A DNA stretch of 64,000 nt from CAYJAB01 sp964368305 (GCA_964368305.1 CAYJAB010000006.1:1-64000); one strand, 5' to 3'. Shown: positions 43,274-52,043, counted from the first letter of the stretch. Numbers and translations: made by a program. Notes: generated by a model from the letters alone, not told the origin.

Positions 43274-44188
43274 TTACCAATCTTCATGAATAAAGAGTGG
43301 TTTATTGCTGATTTTAAAGGCATCTTGTACAGTTTGTACGTTGCAATTATACAAACGGTTAAACAAACTGTAATCATTAATTCTCGCCATCATGCATCCT
43401 GTTTTTTGAGCAATTGCGGTAGGAATGATTTTCTTTAAGTTTTCTTTACTAGAAAGCACAACTTCAATATTTGTTCTAATATTTAATGCATAACTAAGCA
43501 AATAAACTAAACTAATCGCGTCTTTATAAATGATTTCATCTATCACAACTTTTGATTGTTCAATAGAAAAACTCATGTATCCACATACACTTCCGTTGAC
43601 ATCTTTGTATACTACAATTTTCATATTTTGCGCTTTTCTCTCCGCAATAAAATTATCATAATACGCAAGATTTCTTATTACAAATCCATTAAAGTACTTT
43701 GTATAGTATTCATATAATGAAAGTAAGTCTTGACTTGAAAAAATAGAATTAATACGCGTTGTAGAATAATTTTCCACTTGATTACGTGTTAAAAAATACT
43801 TATTGTTGTAATAAATCATTTCAAATCCATACTGCTTATACAAATTTTCATCATACGCCTGAAGAATTGTCACTAAATCTTGATGAGACATTTGTTCTAA
43901 AACCTCATGCATCATCGTACGCATTAATCCTTGTTTACGATAAGATGCTACAGTTGCAACACCTAAAATATAAGAGACTTTTATTTTTTTACCATGTAAA
44001 AAAAGATCATGTTTATTCACGCTTAAAGTAGAGACAACTTTACCTTCTTTTTCAATAATATAACAAAGACTATTGTCATATTGATGATTGAAGTAGTAAT
44101 CTATACTGCCAAAATCATCAAATGAAAAAACAGTTTTCCAAATATGATACACTTCACTTTTCTTTTTATTATCCGCTAATAAAATCAT
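43274..44188 (-). CDS. GNAT family N-acetyltransferase (Eis-like)
   Basis: It is a predicted acetyl-CoA-dependent acetyltransferase. The 304-residue protein has the N-terminal GNAT core with ILGVATVASYRKQGLMRTMM (acetyl-CoA-binding motif A, Q/RxxGxxG/A type) and QAYDENLYKQYGFEMIYY, the order seen in Eis-type acetyltransferases. A second, degenerate GNAT-like half follows. Substrate unknown. It is four bases after the DUF2156 gene and last in a three-gene operon. Confidence 0.83.
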   Translation of the reverse strand: MILLADNKKKSEVYHIWKTVFSFDDFGSIDYYFNHQYDNSLCYIIEKEGKVVSTLSVNKHDLFLHGKKIKVSYILGVATVASYRKQGLMRTMMHEVLEQMSHQDLVTILQAYDENLYKQYGFEMIYYNNKYFLTRNQVENYSTTRINSIFSSQDLLSLYEYYTKYFNGFVIRNLAYYDNFIAERKAQNMKIVVYKDVNGSVCGYMSFSIEQSKVVIDEIIYKDAISLVYLLSYALNIRTNIEVVLSSKENLKKIIPTAIAQKTGCMMARINDYSLFNRLYNCNVQTVQDAFKISNKPLFIHEDW

Positions 44189-44192
44189 ATAA

Positions 44193-45089
44193 TTACCCCT
44201 TAAACAGTTTATACATCATCAATATTTTAACTGGTTGATATGCCATCTTAGATTTACGTAAATTCTCTTTTGCTACATCATCTTCACGATTCACAAATTC
44301 TTTATCTAAAAACTCATGCAATAAAAATTGTTGTAAGATTGCTTGATAAATCCCGCGATACGCATCGTCTGCTTTTTCGATATTAATTTGACACATGCGA
44401 TCATTTAAAACTGACCCAATAATAAATGCTTTTACTTGTCCTTTTATTTTTATAATTCCTCCCTTATATGGAAGTTCATTTAATAAATCCAATACATTTA
44501 AAACACCCTTTTTCTCTAACTGTAAGAAATCATCATTATCCTCTGGTTTCCAAACTGATAAAAACGCTTTACATGCATCGATATTTTCCATCGATATCTT
44601 TTCATACGTATAACAATCTTGATACATTGCATAAAAAGCATTCAAATGATTACGTTTCTTTTGAAGTTTTTTACCTGAAAATGTCCTTAATTTCTCTGTT
44701 AAATAAATATAATCCGCATTCTCACGGATTTCTTCAACCTTTAAATTTGGATACACCTGAAGTGCTAAGTCTTTTTGTCTTTCACAAAAACAACTCAAGA
44801 CAAACGGTTGATTTCCATCCTTAAAAATCATTTCACCTTTTAAAATTGCTTCTTTAAAATGTTCTTCTTTACAAAGCGGCATCATCATATACCATTCATC
44901 TTCATAAATACCAAACACAAGCATATATGTATTTGTTGTAAATATATAAAGTGGATACTGATGAATCCACTGAAACATATTCACAACATTATGATTTGAC
45001 TCATCATATTCACTCAGCGCTAAATACGCCACAATTTGAGGAATATCCTTATTTGTTACTTTTTTTAATTCCCCACTAAATACGTTCAT
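44193..45089 (-). CDS. DUF2156 (LPG synthetase C-terminal-like) protein
   Basis: It resembles the acyltransferase-fold domain found at the C terminus of lysyl-phosphatidylglycerol synthases, here as a stand-alone 298-residue protein without membrane segments. Recognisable parts are YLTEKLRTFSGKKLQKKRNHLNAF and a double GNAT-like fold ending with FLLHEFLDKEFVNREDD. Stand-alone members are of unknown substrate. It pairs with the downstream GNAT gene and may modify an amino group on lipid or peptide (inference). Confidence 0.8.
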   Translation of the reverse strand: MNVFSGELKKVTNKDIPQIVAYLALSEYDESNHNVVNMFQWIHQYPLYIFTTNTYMLVFGIYEDEWYMMMPLCKEEHFKEAILKGEMIFKDGNQPFVLSCFCERQKDLALQVYPNLKVEEIRENADYIYLTEKLRTFSGKKLQKKRNHLNAFYAMYQDCYTYEKISMENIDACKAFLSVWKPEDNDDFLQLEKKGVLNVLDLLNELPYKGGIIKIKGQVKAFIIGSVLNDRMCQINIEKADDAYRGIYQAILQQFLLHEFLDKEFVNREDDVAKENLRKSKMAYQPVKILMMYKLFKG

Positions 45090-45105
45090 TTTTTCCTACC
45101 TATCT

Positions 45106-45378
45106 TTATTCCTCTGTCTCATTATACTCCGCATCAATAATGTCATGATTCACTTTAGGCTCATAGTTAGATGACTCTTGGTCATCATAATACTCTTGAG
45201 ACTGCCAAGTTTCATTCATTTCTTGTTGCGCTTGACGCGTTGCCCTTCTAATTTTATATGACAAATACGCCATCAAAAGAAGCATCGCAATAATTACATA
45301 TACTAAAAATGTTCCAATATATGGCAATAAAACTAAAAATAATATAAATATAACTGCATTCATAATAAAATTTCTCAT
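45106..45378 (-). CDS. Small membrane protein, unknown function
   Basis: I do not recognise the family. The start at 45378 (MRNFIMNAVIFILFLVLL) has GAGGTGA five bases upstream and lies downstream of the promoter at 45395-45422; the ATG at 45396 lies on the -10. The 90-residue protein has one or two hydrophobic helices (residues 5-42), a basic stretch (YKIRRATRQ) and a hydrophilic, acidic tail rich in Glu, Gln and Tyr. It is first in an operon with the DUF2156 and GNAT genes. Confidence 0.68.
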   Translation of the reverse strand: MRNFIMNAVIFILFLVLLPYIGTFLVYVIIAMLLLMAYLSYKIRRATRQAQQEMNETWQSQEYYDDQESSNYEPKVNHDIIDAEYNETEE

Positions 45379-45394
45379 ATAACTCACCTCATTC

Positions 45395-45422
45395 ATTATA
45401 CCTTATATTACCATATTTTCAA
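45395..45422 (-). promoter_or_regulatory. Promoter of the small membrane protein-DUF2156-GNAT operon
   Basis: On the minus strand TTGAAA (45417-45422), a 16-base spacer and TATAAT (45395-45400). Confidence 0.72.
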
Positions 45423-45436
45423 AAGTTTTGCCCATA

Positions 45437-45458
45437 ATAAAAAAGTGGTTTCCCACTT
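45437..45458 (-). terminator. Terminator of the XRE regulator gene
   Basis: A 6-bp stem (45453-45458 with 45443-45448) followed by six T on the minus strand; the stem begins within the stop codon. Confidence 0.78.
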
Positions 45459-45699
45459 ATTTTAATTTTTCGATAAATAAATCAACGATTTCTACATTCA
45501 ATCCTTTTGCGAATTTTTCAATTGCGCGCAGTGATACATTTCTTGTTCCACGTTCTACATCAGAAATATAATTACGATTTAACCCGCAACGAAACGCAAG
45601 TTCATCTTGAGATAACTCTAAACTTCTTCTTAATCTTCTAATACGATTTCCAAATTCCTCTTCGATTGTTTTATTGATGTTGCGACTATTAAATTCCAT
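45457..45699 (-). CDS. XRE family helix-turn-helix regulator
   Basis: A small DNA-binding protein of 80 residues, consisting of one Cro/CI-type helix-turn-helix: FGNRIRRLRRSLELSQDELA, FRCGLNRNYISDVERGTRN, VSLRAIEKFAKGLNV. There is no effector domain. GGAGG precedes the start. It is monocistronic, with its own promoter and terminator, and a 15-bp inverted repeat sits next to the -35, a likely autoregulatory operator. Targets beyond itself are unknown. Confidence 0.88.
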   Translation of the reverse strand: MEFNSRNINKTIEEEFGNRIRRLRRSLELSQDELAFRCGLNRNYISDVERGTRNVSLRAIEKFAKGLNVEIVDLFIEKLK

Positions 45700-45733
45700 A
45701 ATAAAACCTCCATATCATTCATCTATATAATGA

Positions 45734-45762
45734 AGTATAAAGTGTATATGAGTGTATTTCTA
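45734..45762 (-). promoter_or_regulatory. Promoter of the XRE regulator gene
   Basis: On the minus strand TAGAAA (45757-45762), a 17-base spacer and TATACT (45734-45739). Confidence 0.55.
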
Positions 45763-45764
45763 CA

Positions 45765-45802
45765 TACTATAAGTGTTAATTTTAAACTTAACACTTATAG
45801 TA
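45765..45802. promoter_or_regulatory. 15-bp perfect inverted repeat upstream of the XRE promoter
   Basis: TACTATAAGTGTTAA (45765-45779) and its exact reverse complement (45788-45802) are separated by eight bases. No T run follows on either strand, so it is more likely a protein-binding site than a terminator. It lies two bases upstream of the XRE -35. A smaller GTGTA/TACAC palindrome lies near 45822-45833. Confidence 0.7.
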
Positions 45803-45876
45803 ATAATAACTACTCTTATAATGTGTAAATACACACCTTTATTTAATATTTATTACAAAATTTTTTTCAATTATCC

Positions 45877-46827
45877 TCACTCAATTCCTTTTTCTTGCCT
45901 AATATTTTTCGCAATTTCCTTTATTTTTGTGAAACGATGCTTCATTCCTGACTTCGTAATCGTTACACCTGTATGCTCTTCATAAATCTCACAAAGCTCA
46001 TTTAAGCTCGCTTGTGGATTATTTAAGCGTAACAATGCAATCGTTTTAAATTTTTCATCCAAAAAATCCAATGAAGAATGATTTTGTATTAACTCAATAT
46101 CTTGAATTTGATCTTGTCCTGCTTTAAGTGTTTTTACCTCATTCGCAAACTCACAATTATCTAAACGTGTGAAGTTATTTCTAAAGTCTCTTTGAATTCT
46201 TTGATCCTCAAATTGCATGACCCCATTGTGTGCTCCAACACATCTTAAAAAATCAGAGATCTTGTCACTTGCTTTTAAATACACTACATGCTGATTTCGT
46301 CTTTTAATCAACTTTGCAGGCAAATCAAATCTCGCCATCAACTTTTGAATGAACAAAGCAAACTCTTCTTCCGCAAAGGCAATTTCTAAATGATAGTTTG
46401 GTTTGATTGGAGAGTTTACACTACCACTTGCTAAAAAGGCTCCTGCAAGATATGCTCTTGCACAACAATCTTTCGCAACTATGTTTCTAAGTGGTTTATC
46501 TCTTAGTCCACTTTCATCTAAAATTGAAAGTTCATTTAATATTTCTTTTGCACGATTTAATACTTTAATAACATAAATATTATTTTTTTTAAGTTTCATT
46601 TTTTTAATTACACTGATTTGTGTTTCTATTTCATACTGTTCCTTTAACATACGATAAATTCTCTTCGCAGTCGTTGGATTTTCCGTTTTAATGTTTATTT
46701 GCATCGAACGATTCGCAATTGAAATCGTAGAACAAATTTTTACAAGCGCTGAAAGCTCCGCTTTCGCGCAGCAATCAAACAATCTATTTTTTCCTATTTC
46801 TTCTTTCACAACTGTAGTAAATGACAT
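45877..46827 (-). CDS. whiA: WhiA family sporulation/cell division regulator
   Basis: WhiA is a DNA-binding protein with a LAGLIDADG-like homing endonuclease fold fused to a helix-turn-helix; in Bacillota it affects cell division and chromosome segregation. The 316-residue protein starts MSFTTVVKEEIGKN, contains CCARAYLAGAFLASGSVNSP (LAGLIDADG-like region) and ends with the HTH segment LNNPQASLNELCEIY followed by GVTITKSGMKHRFTKI. Its start shares one base with the end of yvcK, as in the conserved rapZ-yvcK-whiA cluster. Confidence 0.97.
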   Translation of the reverse strand: MSFTTVVKEEIGKNRLFDCCAKAELSALVKICSTISIANRSMQINIKTENPTTAKRIYRMLKEQYEIETQISVIKKMKLKKNNIYVIKVLNRAKEILNELSILDESGLRDKPLRNIVAKDCCARAYLAGAFLASGSVNSPIKPNYHLEIAFAEEEFALFIQKLMARFDLPAKLIKRRNQHVVYLKASDKISDFLRCVGAHNGVMQFEDQRIQRDFRNNFTRLDNCEFANEVKTLKAGQDQIQDIELIQNHSSLDFLDEKFKTIALLRLNNPQASLNELCEIYEEHTGVTITKSGMKHRFTKIKEIAKNIRQEKGIE

Positions 46828-47780
46828 TATTTCTTCCCATATTCTTTCAATAATTCTATAAATAACTGCTCTAACTTCTCTGGTGAATGCTTGATTTGTA
46901 AACTTGAAAAATCAAGTAGTTCTCTTTCAATCAACACACCTCGCTTTAATTCATCTTTAGCAATTGGATACGCTTGCTCTTCTTCATACCTTAATAAGAT
47001 ATTTGAAGGTAGTGTATCGTTTGCGCATACCACGACATCCATTTCACTTTCTAAATGCTTTTCAATTGCTAAAACGTGATCAGATACACTATATCCATCC
47101 GTTTCCCCATGCTGACTCATTGTATTACACAAATATATTTTTGTAGCCTTTGATTTATTAATTGCTTGTTTGATTTCTTTAATAATAATATTTGGCAGTA
47201 TACTCGTATATAGACTTCCTATCCCAAATACAATAATATCCGCTTTTTTTATCGCGTTTATCGCAAGCGATGTTGCTTTAATATCACGATCATAAAAAAC
47301 TTCCTCAATATGATTATAATAATTTGGAATATTTGATTCCCCTTTAACAATCGTACCATCGCTCATTCTCGCATACAATGTAACGATTTCTGATGTAGAG
47401 GGTGTTATTGTCCCCGCAACATTTAAGACCTTAGAAAGCTCTGAAATCGCCTCCATAAAGTTACCTGTTGTTTCAGTCATCGCAGTGATAATCAAGTTGC
47501 CCAAATTATGGCCACCCACATCCTCTTCATCGACTCCTTCAAACCGATAATCCATTAATTGAGCTAAAAGTGTCTCTGATTTACTCAATGCAATGAGTAC
47601 ATTTCGAATATCCCCCATTGCAGGAACCGCATACTGTTTTCTTAGCCTTCCTGTACTACCCCCATCATCCGCAACTGTAACAATCGCTGTAATATCAATA
47701 TTTAATATATTTTTAAGCCCTTTTAAAATAACAGAAAGTCCATGGCCACCACCCACAACGACAATTCGCTTTTTTCTCAT
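46827..47780 (-). CDS. yvcK: YvcK/GlmR family (gluconeogenesis factor)
   Basis: YvcK (GlmR, CofD-like) binds UDP-sugars and steers carbon into cell wall precursors during growth on gluconeogenic sources. The 317-residue protein begins KRIVVVGGGHGLSVILKGLK, with VADDGGSTGRLRKQY, GDIRNVLIALS and GGHNLGNLIITAM, all typical. Its start overlaps rapZ by four bases and its stop overlaps whiA by one. Confidence 0.97.
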   Translation of the reverse strand: MRKKRIVVVGGGHGLSVILKGLKNILNIDITAIVTVADDGGSTGRLRKQYAVPAMGDIRNVLIALSKSETLLAQLMDYRFEGVDEEDVGGHNLGNLIITAMTETTGNFMEAISELSKVLNVAGTITPSTSEIVTLYARMSDGTIVKGESNIPNYYNHIEEVFYDRDIKATSLAINAIKKADIIVFGIGSLYTSILPNIIIKEIKQAINKSKATKIYLCNTMSQHGETDGYSVSDHVLAIEKHLESEMDVVVCANDTLPSNILLRYEEEQAYPIAKDELKRGVLIERELLDFSSLQIKHSPEKLEQLFIELLKEYGKK

Positions 47781-48634
47781 AGATAATCTCCTACATCACG
47801 ATGATTTAAAAAACAACGGCATTGTTTTGAGTATGCTTGATACAACCATCTAGCAATTGACACAGAACGATGTTTTCCCCCTGTACAACCAATCGCAACA
47901 GTTAAGTGATTTTTACCTTCTAATACATATTGTTTTAAAGAATAGTTTAAAAAGTCTTCTAACTTTTCAATACATTCTTTTGTCTGTTGTTTTTCCATAA
48001 CATATGTATACACTTCCTCTTCTAAACCAGTTTTTGATCTAAGAGTTTCTTCCCAATAAGGATTCGGTAAAAATCTCACATCAAATACTAAATCCGCATC
48101 CATCGGTAGTCCTTTTTTAAATCCAAACGATATAAAACTAATTGAAAATACAGGTTTACCCTCCAATGAAAAATAATTAGCCAATGTAATCTTTAATTCG
48201 CTATTTGATAAAAAAGTTGTATCTACTGATAAAAAAGCTTTTTCAGATACCGACATAAAATATTCTTTTTCTAAATCAATCGCTTCCTCAAGTGTACGTG
48301 CCTTACTACTTATAAGCAAAGGATGCGTTCTTCTTGTTTGTTTATAACGTCTTAATAAGACATCCTCTGAACTATTTAAAATCAATACCCGTGTATCAAA
48401 TACTTCAGAAGTAAAAACAGAAATAAACTCATTAAACTCTAAAATATTCGTTGCAAGCGCAACATATTGATAACGTGGATCATCGCTTGTTTTAATTAAT
48501 TCATACAAATCACTTAAAAGTTGAACTGGATATTGATCTATAATATGATACCCCATATCTTCTAAAATCCCCATCGCTGTCGACTTTCCAGAACCACTCA
48601 TACCAGTTATTAAAATAATTTTTTTCTTTTCCAT
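47777..48634 (-). CDS. rapZ: RapZ/YvcJ nucleotide-binding protein
   Basis: RapZ-family P-loop proteins bind nucleotides and, in some bacteria, small RNAs that control amino-sugar synthesis. The start at 48634 (MEKKKIILITGMSGSGKST) is behind AGAGGG and downstream of the promoter at 48657-48685; the open frame to 48670 starts before that promoter's -10. The 285-residue protein has Walker A GMSGSGKST, FDTRVLILNSSEDVLLRRY and the C-terminal signature AIGCTGGKHRSVSIARW. First gene of rapZ-yvcK-whiA. Confidence 0.95.
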   Translation of the reverse strand: MEKKKIILITGMSGSGKSTAMGILEDMGYHIIDQYPVQLLSDLYELIKTSDDPRYQYVALATNILEFNEFISVFTSEVFDTRVLILNSSEDVLLRRYKQTRRTHPLLISSKARTLEEAIDLEKEYFMSVSEKAFLSVDTTFLSNSELKITLANYFSLEGKPVFSISFISFGFKKGLPMDADLVFDVRFLPNPYWEETLRSKTGLEEEVYTYVMEKQQTKECIEKLEDFLNYSLKQYVLEGKNHLTVAIGCTGGKHRSVSIARWLYQAYSKQCRCFLNHRDVGDYL

Positions 48635-48656
48635 AAATAGCCCTCTTTTATTTAAT

Positions 48657-48685
48657 ATTGTACCACGCACCCTAGTGTTTCACAA
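48657..48685 (-). promoter_or_regulatory. Promoter of rapZ-yvcK-whiA
   Basis: On the minus strand TTGTGA (48680-48685), a 17-base spacer and TACAAT (48657-48662). Confidence 0.65.
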
Positions 48686-48699
48686 CCAATAACCCAAAA

Positions 48700-48723
48700 T
48701 AAAAACAATGTCTCCATTGTTTT
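48700..48723 (-). terminator. Terminator after trxB
   Basis: On the minus strand a 9-bp stem (48715-48723 with 48702-48710) with loop GAGA and T-rich tail. The stem begins at the last base of the trxB stop codon. Moderately strong. Confidence 0.72.
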
Positions 48724-49640
48724 TACTTCTTTAAATAATGAAATGCGTTTTGCGCTGCAACTGCACCATCATTGGCCGCTGTTACAACTTGACGCAACAC
48801 CTTATCACATACATCCCCTGCCGCAAAAATACCCGCAACTTTTGTTTGCATATGATCATCTACGATAATATATCCATATTCATTTGTAATATCCAATCCT
48901 TTTGTGAATACTGTTGCAGGATCTGCACCAATATAAGGAAATACCCCATCCGTATCCACTGTAGTCAATTCATCTGTTTCCACATTTTTTAAAATGATTG
49001 CTGAAACTTTTTGATCTTCCTCTTTTAAACTATGTGGAATATGCTTTGTAATTATATTGATTTTAGGATGATTCATGATTTTATCTTGAATGTGTTTTTC
49101 CGCTCTAAATTCATCACGGCGAATTACAATATTCACACATTTCGCAAACTGCGTTAAATATAAACTCTCTTCAAGTGCAGAATTTCCTCCACCAATAACA
49201 GTCACGACTTTATCTTTAAAAAATGCACCATCACATACAGCACAATAAGACACACCACGTCCTGTTAATTTTTCTTCAAGGTCAATGTTCATTTTACGTT
49301 CATTTGTTCCTGTTGCAATAATGACAACTTTCGCTTGATACGATTGTCCATCATGACATACAACTGTCTTCACTTCCCCATCAATGATTTCTTTTACATC
49401 TCCATACACATATTCACCACCAAATGCAGTACTATGTTCAAACATCTTCATCGCAAGATCAACACCACTTGTATGCACAATTCCAGGCCAATTACTAATT
49501 TCATATGTTTTCACAAGTTTACCACCTGGTGCACTTGACTCTAACATCGCAACACTTAATCCAGCACGACTTGCGTAAATTGCAGCAGTCATCCCTGCAG
49601 GACCTGCACCAATTGTTATTACATCATATTGTTTGACCAT
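48723..49640 (-). CDS. trxB: Thioredoxin-disulfide reductase
   Basis: This flavoenzyme reduces thioredoxin with NADPH. The 305-residue protein has the FAD-binding GAGPAGMTAAIYASRAG, the redox-active CAVC (Cys133, Cys136) within GVSYCAVCDGAFF, the NADPH-binding VIGGGNSALEESLYL and the C-terminal FAD segment GIFAAGDVCDKVLRQV. AAGGAG lies before the start. It overlaps the end of the lgt-HAD fusion by 22 bases. Confidence 0.97.
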   Translation of the reverse strand: MVKQYDVITIGAGPAGMTAAIYASRAGLSVAMLESSAPGGKLVKTYEISNWPGIVHTSGVDLAMKMFEHSTAFGGEYVYGDVKEIIDGEVKTVVCHDGQSYQAKVVIIATGTNERKMNIDLEEKLTGRGVSYCAVCDGAFFKDKVVTVIGGGNSALEESLYLTQFAKCVNIVIRRDEFRAEKHIQDKIMNHPKINIITKHIPHSLKEEDQKVSAIILKNVETDELTTVDTDGVFPYIGADPATVFTKGLDITNEYGYIIVDDHMQTKVAGIFAAGDVCDKVLRQVVTAANDGAVAAQNAFHYLKK

Positions 49641-51070
49641 ATATTATTCTCCTTCACAATTTCAAGTATATCTGTAAGTTTATCTACACTACGGCTTGGC
49701 TTTGACTTTAAAAGTGCATCTCTTCTATTTTCATCAAAAATAAATCCAATCGTAAATGCGTTCGCATTTTTACCTGCTTTAATATCTGATACACTATCTC
49801 CTACATAAATCACATCAGAACGCGGTACATTCATTAAATCACACGCCTTAAAAATTCCCTCAGGAGATGGTTTCGCATCTTTTACATCATCTAATCCAAT
49901 AATCACATCAAAATACGCATCCATTTTAAATAGTTTCGCACCATAAACCACACCTTCATTTAATTTAGAAGACACTACCCCAATACGATATCCTTGTGCT
50001 TTTAACTCTTTTAATATTTCAATCGCTCCCTCTATCGGTTTTACAGATGAGTGATGCAGTTCAAAGTTAATTGTACGATACTCTTCAATTAAATAATTCA
50101 CATCTTCTTTGAAATATTTAGGGAAGACATCTTTTAATGCAGGACCTATAAAACTTAATTCCTCTTCTTTGGTTAATGTATAATCCGGGCGGAATTTTCT
50201 AAACATTTCACGATACGTATCAATAATTGCTTGTTGCGTATCAATCAATGTTCCATCAAAATCAAATAAAATAGTCGGTTTATGAATTGTATATTTTCTA
50301 AATACACCACTCATTCCTATTGCACCAAAAATTATAAAGACAATTGAAATTACCTGTGCTGTACGAACCCCCATAAACATTAAACTATCTGTTCTTAAGC
50401 CTTCTACAAAAAATCTTACAACTCCATACCACATTAAATATGCGAAAACCAAATCACCACGCTTTGGCTTTGTGAAGTATTTCAATACAATTGCGATTAA
50501 AATAAACCCTAAAATATTCCCCACACTTTCATATAAAAAAGTTGGTTCACGATACTCACCTAAAATATACATATGGTTTTTGATAAAGTCTGGAAAATGC
50601 GTATAATATGCCTCACTTACCACCTTACCATACGCTTCTTGATTCATAAAATTTCCCCAGCGCCCAATTGCTTGCGCTAGTAAAATATTTGGAACAATCA
50701 TATCTGCCATAACCATAAAATTCAACTGCTTTTTCTTACAATAATAATATCCATAAGCAGCTCCACCAAAAAGTCCACCTTGTATCGCAAGTCCTCCTTG
50801 CCATACAGCGAAAATTTGAAGTGGATTCGCAAAATAATAATCTAAATTACTACTAAATAATACATACCAAATACGCGCTGCAAATACACCTGCTATTAAA
50901 CATCCAATTAATAAATCATCCGCAATTTCACTTTTATATCCATATTGCTTAAAATTGTGGACTGAAATGAAATAAACAAGTGCTGCACCAATTAAAATAA
51001 ATACTGCATACCATTTAATACTCAATGGTCCAATATTAATTAATGTCTGAAAATCTGGAAATAGCTCCAT
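49619..51070 (-). CDS. lgt: Prolipoprotein diacylglyceryl transferase fused to HAD hydrolase (Lgt-PpaX type)
   Basis: The N-terminal half (about residues 1-258) is Lgt, the membrane enzyme that transfers diacylglycerol from phosphatidylglycerol to the lipobox Cys. It has about seven membrane segments, HNFKQYGY, QGGLAIQGGLFGG and the signature AIGRWGNFMNQEAYG (135-148). The C-terminal half (about 264-483) is a complete HAD-IA phosphatase with DFDGTL (nucleophile Asp270), VVSSKL, AKPSPEG (Lys400) and GDSVSDI (Asp425). It resembles PpaX, the pyrophosphatase encoded after hprK and lgt in Bacillus. One continuous frame of 483 codons with no internal stop or start signal joins them. Gene order hprK-lgt-ppaX is thus kept but fused. 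Confidence 0.93.
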   Translation of the reverse strand: MELFPDFQTLINIGPLSIKWYAVFILIGAALVYFISVHNFKQYGYKSEIADDLLIGCLIAGVFAARIWYVLFSSNLDYYFANPLQIFAVWQGGLAIQGGLFGGAAYGYYYCKKKQLNFMVMADMIVPNILLAQAIGRWGNFMNQEAYGKVVSEAYYTHFPDFIKNHMYILGEYREPTFLYESVGNILGFILIAIVLKYFTKPKRGDLVFAYLMWYGVVRFFVEGLRTDSLMFMGVRTAQVISIVFIIFGAIGMSGVFRKYTIHKPTILFDFDGTLIDTQQAIIDTYREMFRKFRPDYTLTKEEELSFIGPALKDVFPKYFKEDVNYLIEEYRTINFELHHSSVKPIEGAIEILKELKAQGYRIGVVSSKLNEGVVYGAKLFKMDAYFDVIIGLDDVKDAKPSPEGIFKACDLMNVPRSDVIYVGDSVSDIKAGKNANAFTIGFIFDENRRDALLKSKPSRSVDKLTDILEIVKENNIWSNNMM

Positions 51071-51079
51071 AGTCCCTCC

Positions 51080-52033
51080 TTAATGTTTTTCATTATTTTT
51101 TATATTCTTAATATAATTATAGACGCGTTCATCAAACTTTTTCGCCCCATTCATCCCCATCTGTTTTAATGAGAAATTTGTAACTGCACTTTCCACAAGA
51201 ACAGCCATATTACGCCCTTCTTTTACTGGAAAGACAAGACGCGGTACATTAAAGTCTAAGATTTCCATGAAATCCTCGTTCTCTGTTCCCACTCTTGCGT
51301 ATTCTTTATCTTGATCAAATTTTTCTAAATACACGACAAAATCAATTTGTGCTTTAGACAAAATAAAACTTGCCCCAAACATATTCACAATATCGATAAT
51401 CCCAATCCCACGGATCTCTAAGAATCCACGTAAAAGTTCTGGTGCTTGTCCAATTATTTTATTATGTATACGATGTACATCTACACGATCATCCGCAACC
51501 AATATATGCCCTTTTTTAATAAGTTCAAGTGCAATCTCACTTTTTCCAACACCACTATCTCCTGTAATTAGAACACCTTTTCCATATACATTAATTAATA
51601 CACCATGTAATGTATCCACAGGCGCCAATTTTTCATCTAAATAGGAGATTAAATCCACCATTAAACGAGATGTTTGGATTTCACTTTTAAACAAAGGAAA
51701 GTTCTTCTCTTTACAAATTTCAATTAATACTTCAGGAACCTCATGTTGCTTCGCAATTATAATTGCAGGTGTTTCATGATCTGTAATCATATTAAATCTT
51801 TCACATTGTACTTCTTTTGACAATGTGCGAATATAAGATATTTCCTTATCCCCAAAAATCACAATACGCTTAGGATCTGTATAGTCATAAAATCCCGAAA
51901 GTTCAAGCCCTGGACGATTAATATCTTGAACACTCACTGTTCTTTGAAGCGATAGTTCATCTCCAGTCACTTGTGTTAAATTAAAAAACTCACTGACCTC
52001 TTGTATCGAAACTTTTCTTTCAAATTCTTCCAT
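51080..52033 (-). CDS. hprK: HPr kinase/phosphorylase
   Basis: HprK phosphorylates HPr on Ser46 in response to glycolytic intermediates, the trigger for CcpA-dependent catabolite control, and also dephosphorylates it. The start at 52033 (MEEFERKVSIQEVSEFF) has AGGTGAT upstream and avoids overlap with uvrA; the frame is open to 52060. The 317-residue protein has Walker A ITGDSGVGKSEIALELI, the DDRVDVHRI segment and the family signature LRGFLEIRGIGIIDIVNMFG. It supports the cre-type operators seen in the sugar cluster. Confidence 0.97.
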   Translation of the reverse strand: MEEFERKVSIQEVSEFFNLTQVTGDELSLQRTVSVQDINRPGLELSGFYDYTDPKRIVIFGDKEISYIRTLSKEVQCERFNMITDHETPAIIIAKQHEVPEVLIEICKEKNFPLFKSEIQTSRLMVDLISYLDEKLAPVDTLHGVLINVYGKGVLITGDSGVGKSEIALELIKKGHILVADDRVDVHRIHNKIIGQAPELLRGFLEIRGIGIIDIVNMFGASFILSKAQIDFVVYLEKFDQDKEYARVGTENEDFMEILDFNVPRLVFPVKEGRNMAVLVESAVTNFSLKQMGMNGAKKFDERVYNYIKNIKNNEKH

Positions 52034-52043
52034 ATTATCACCT

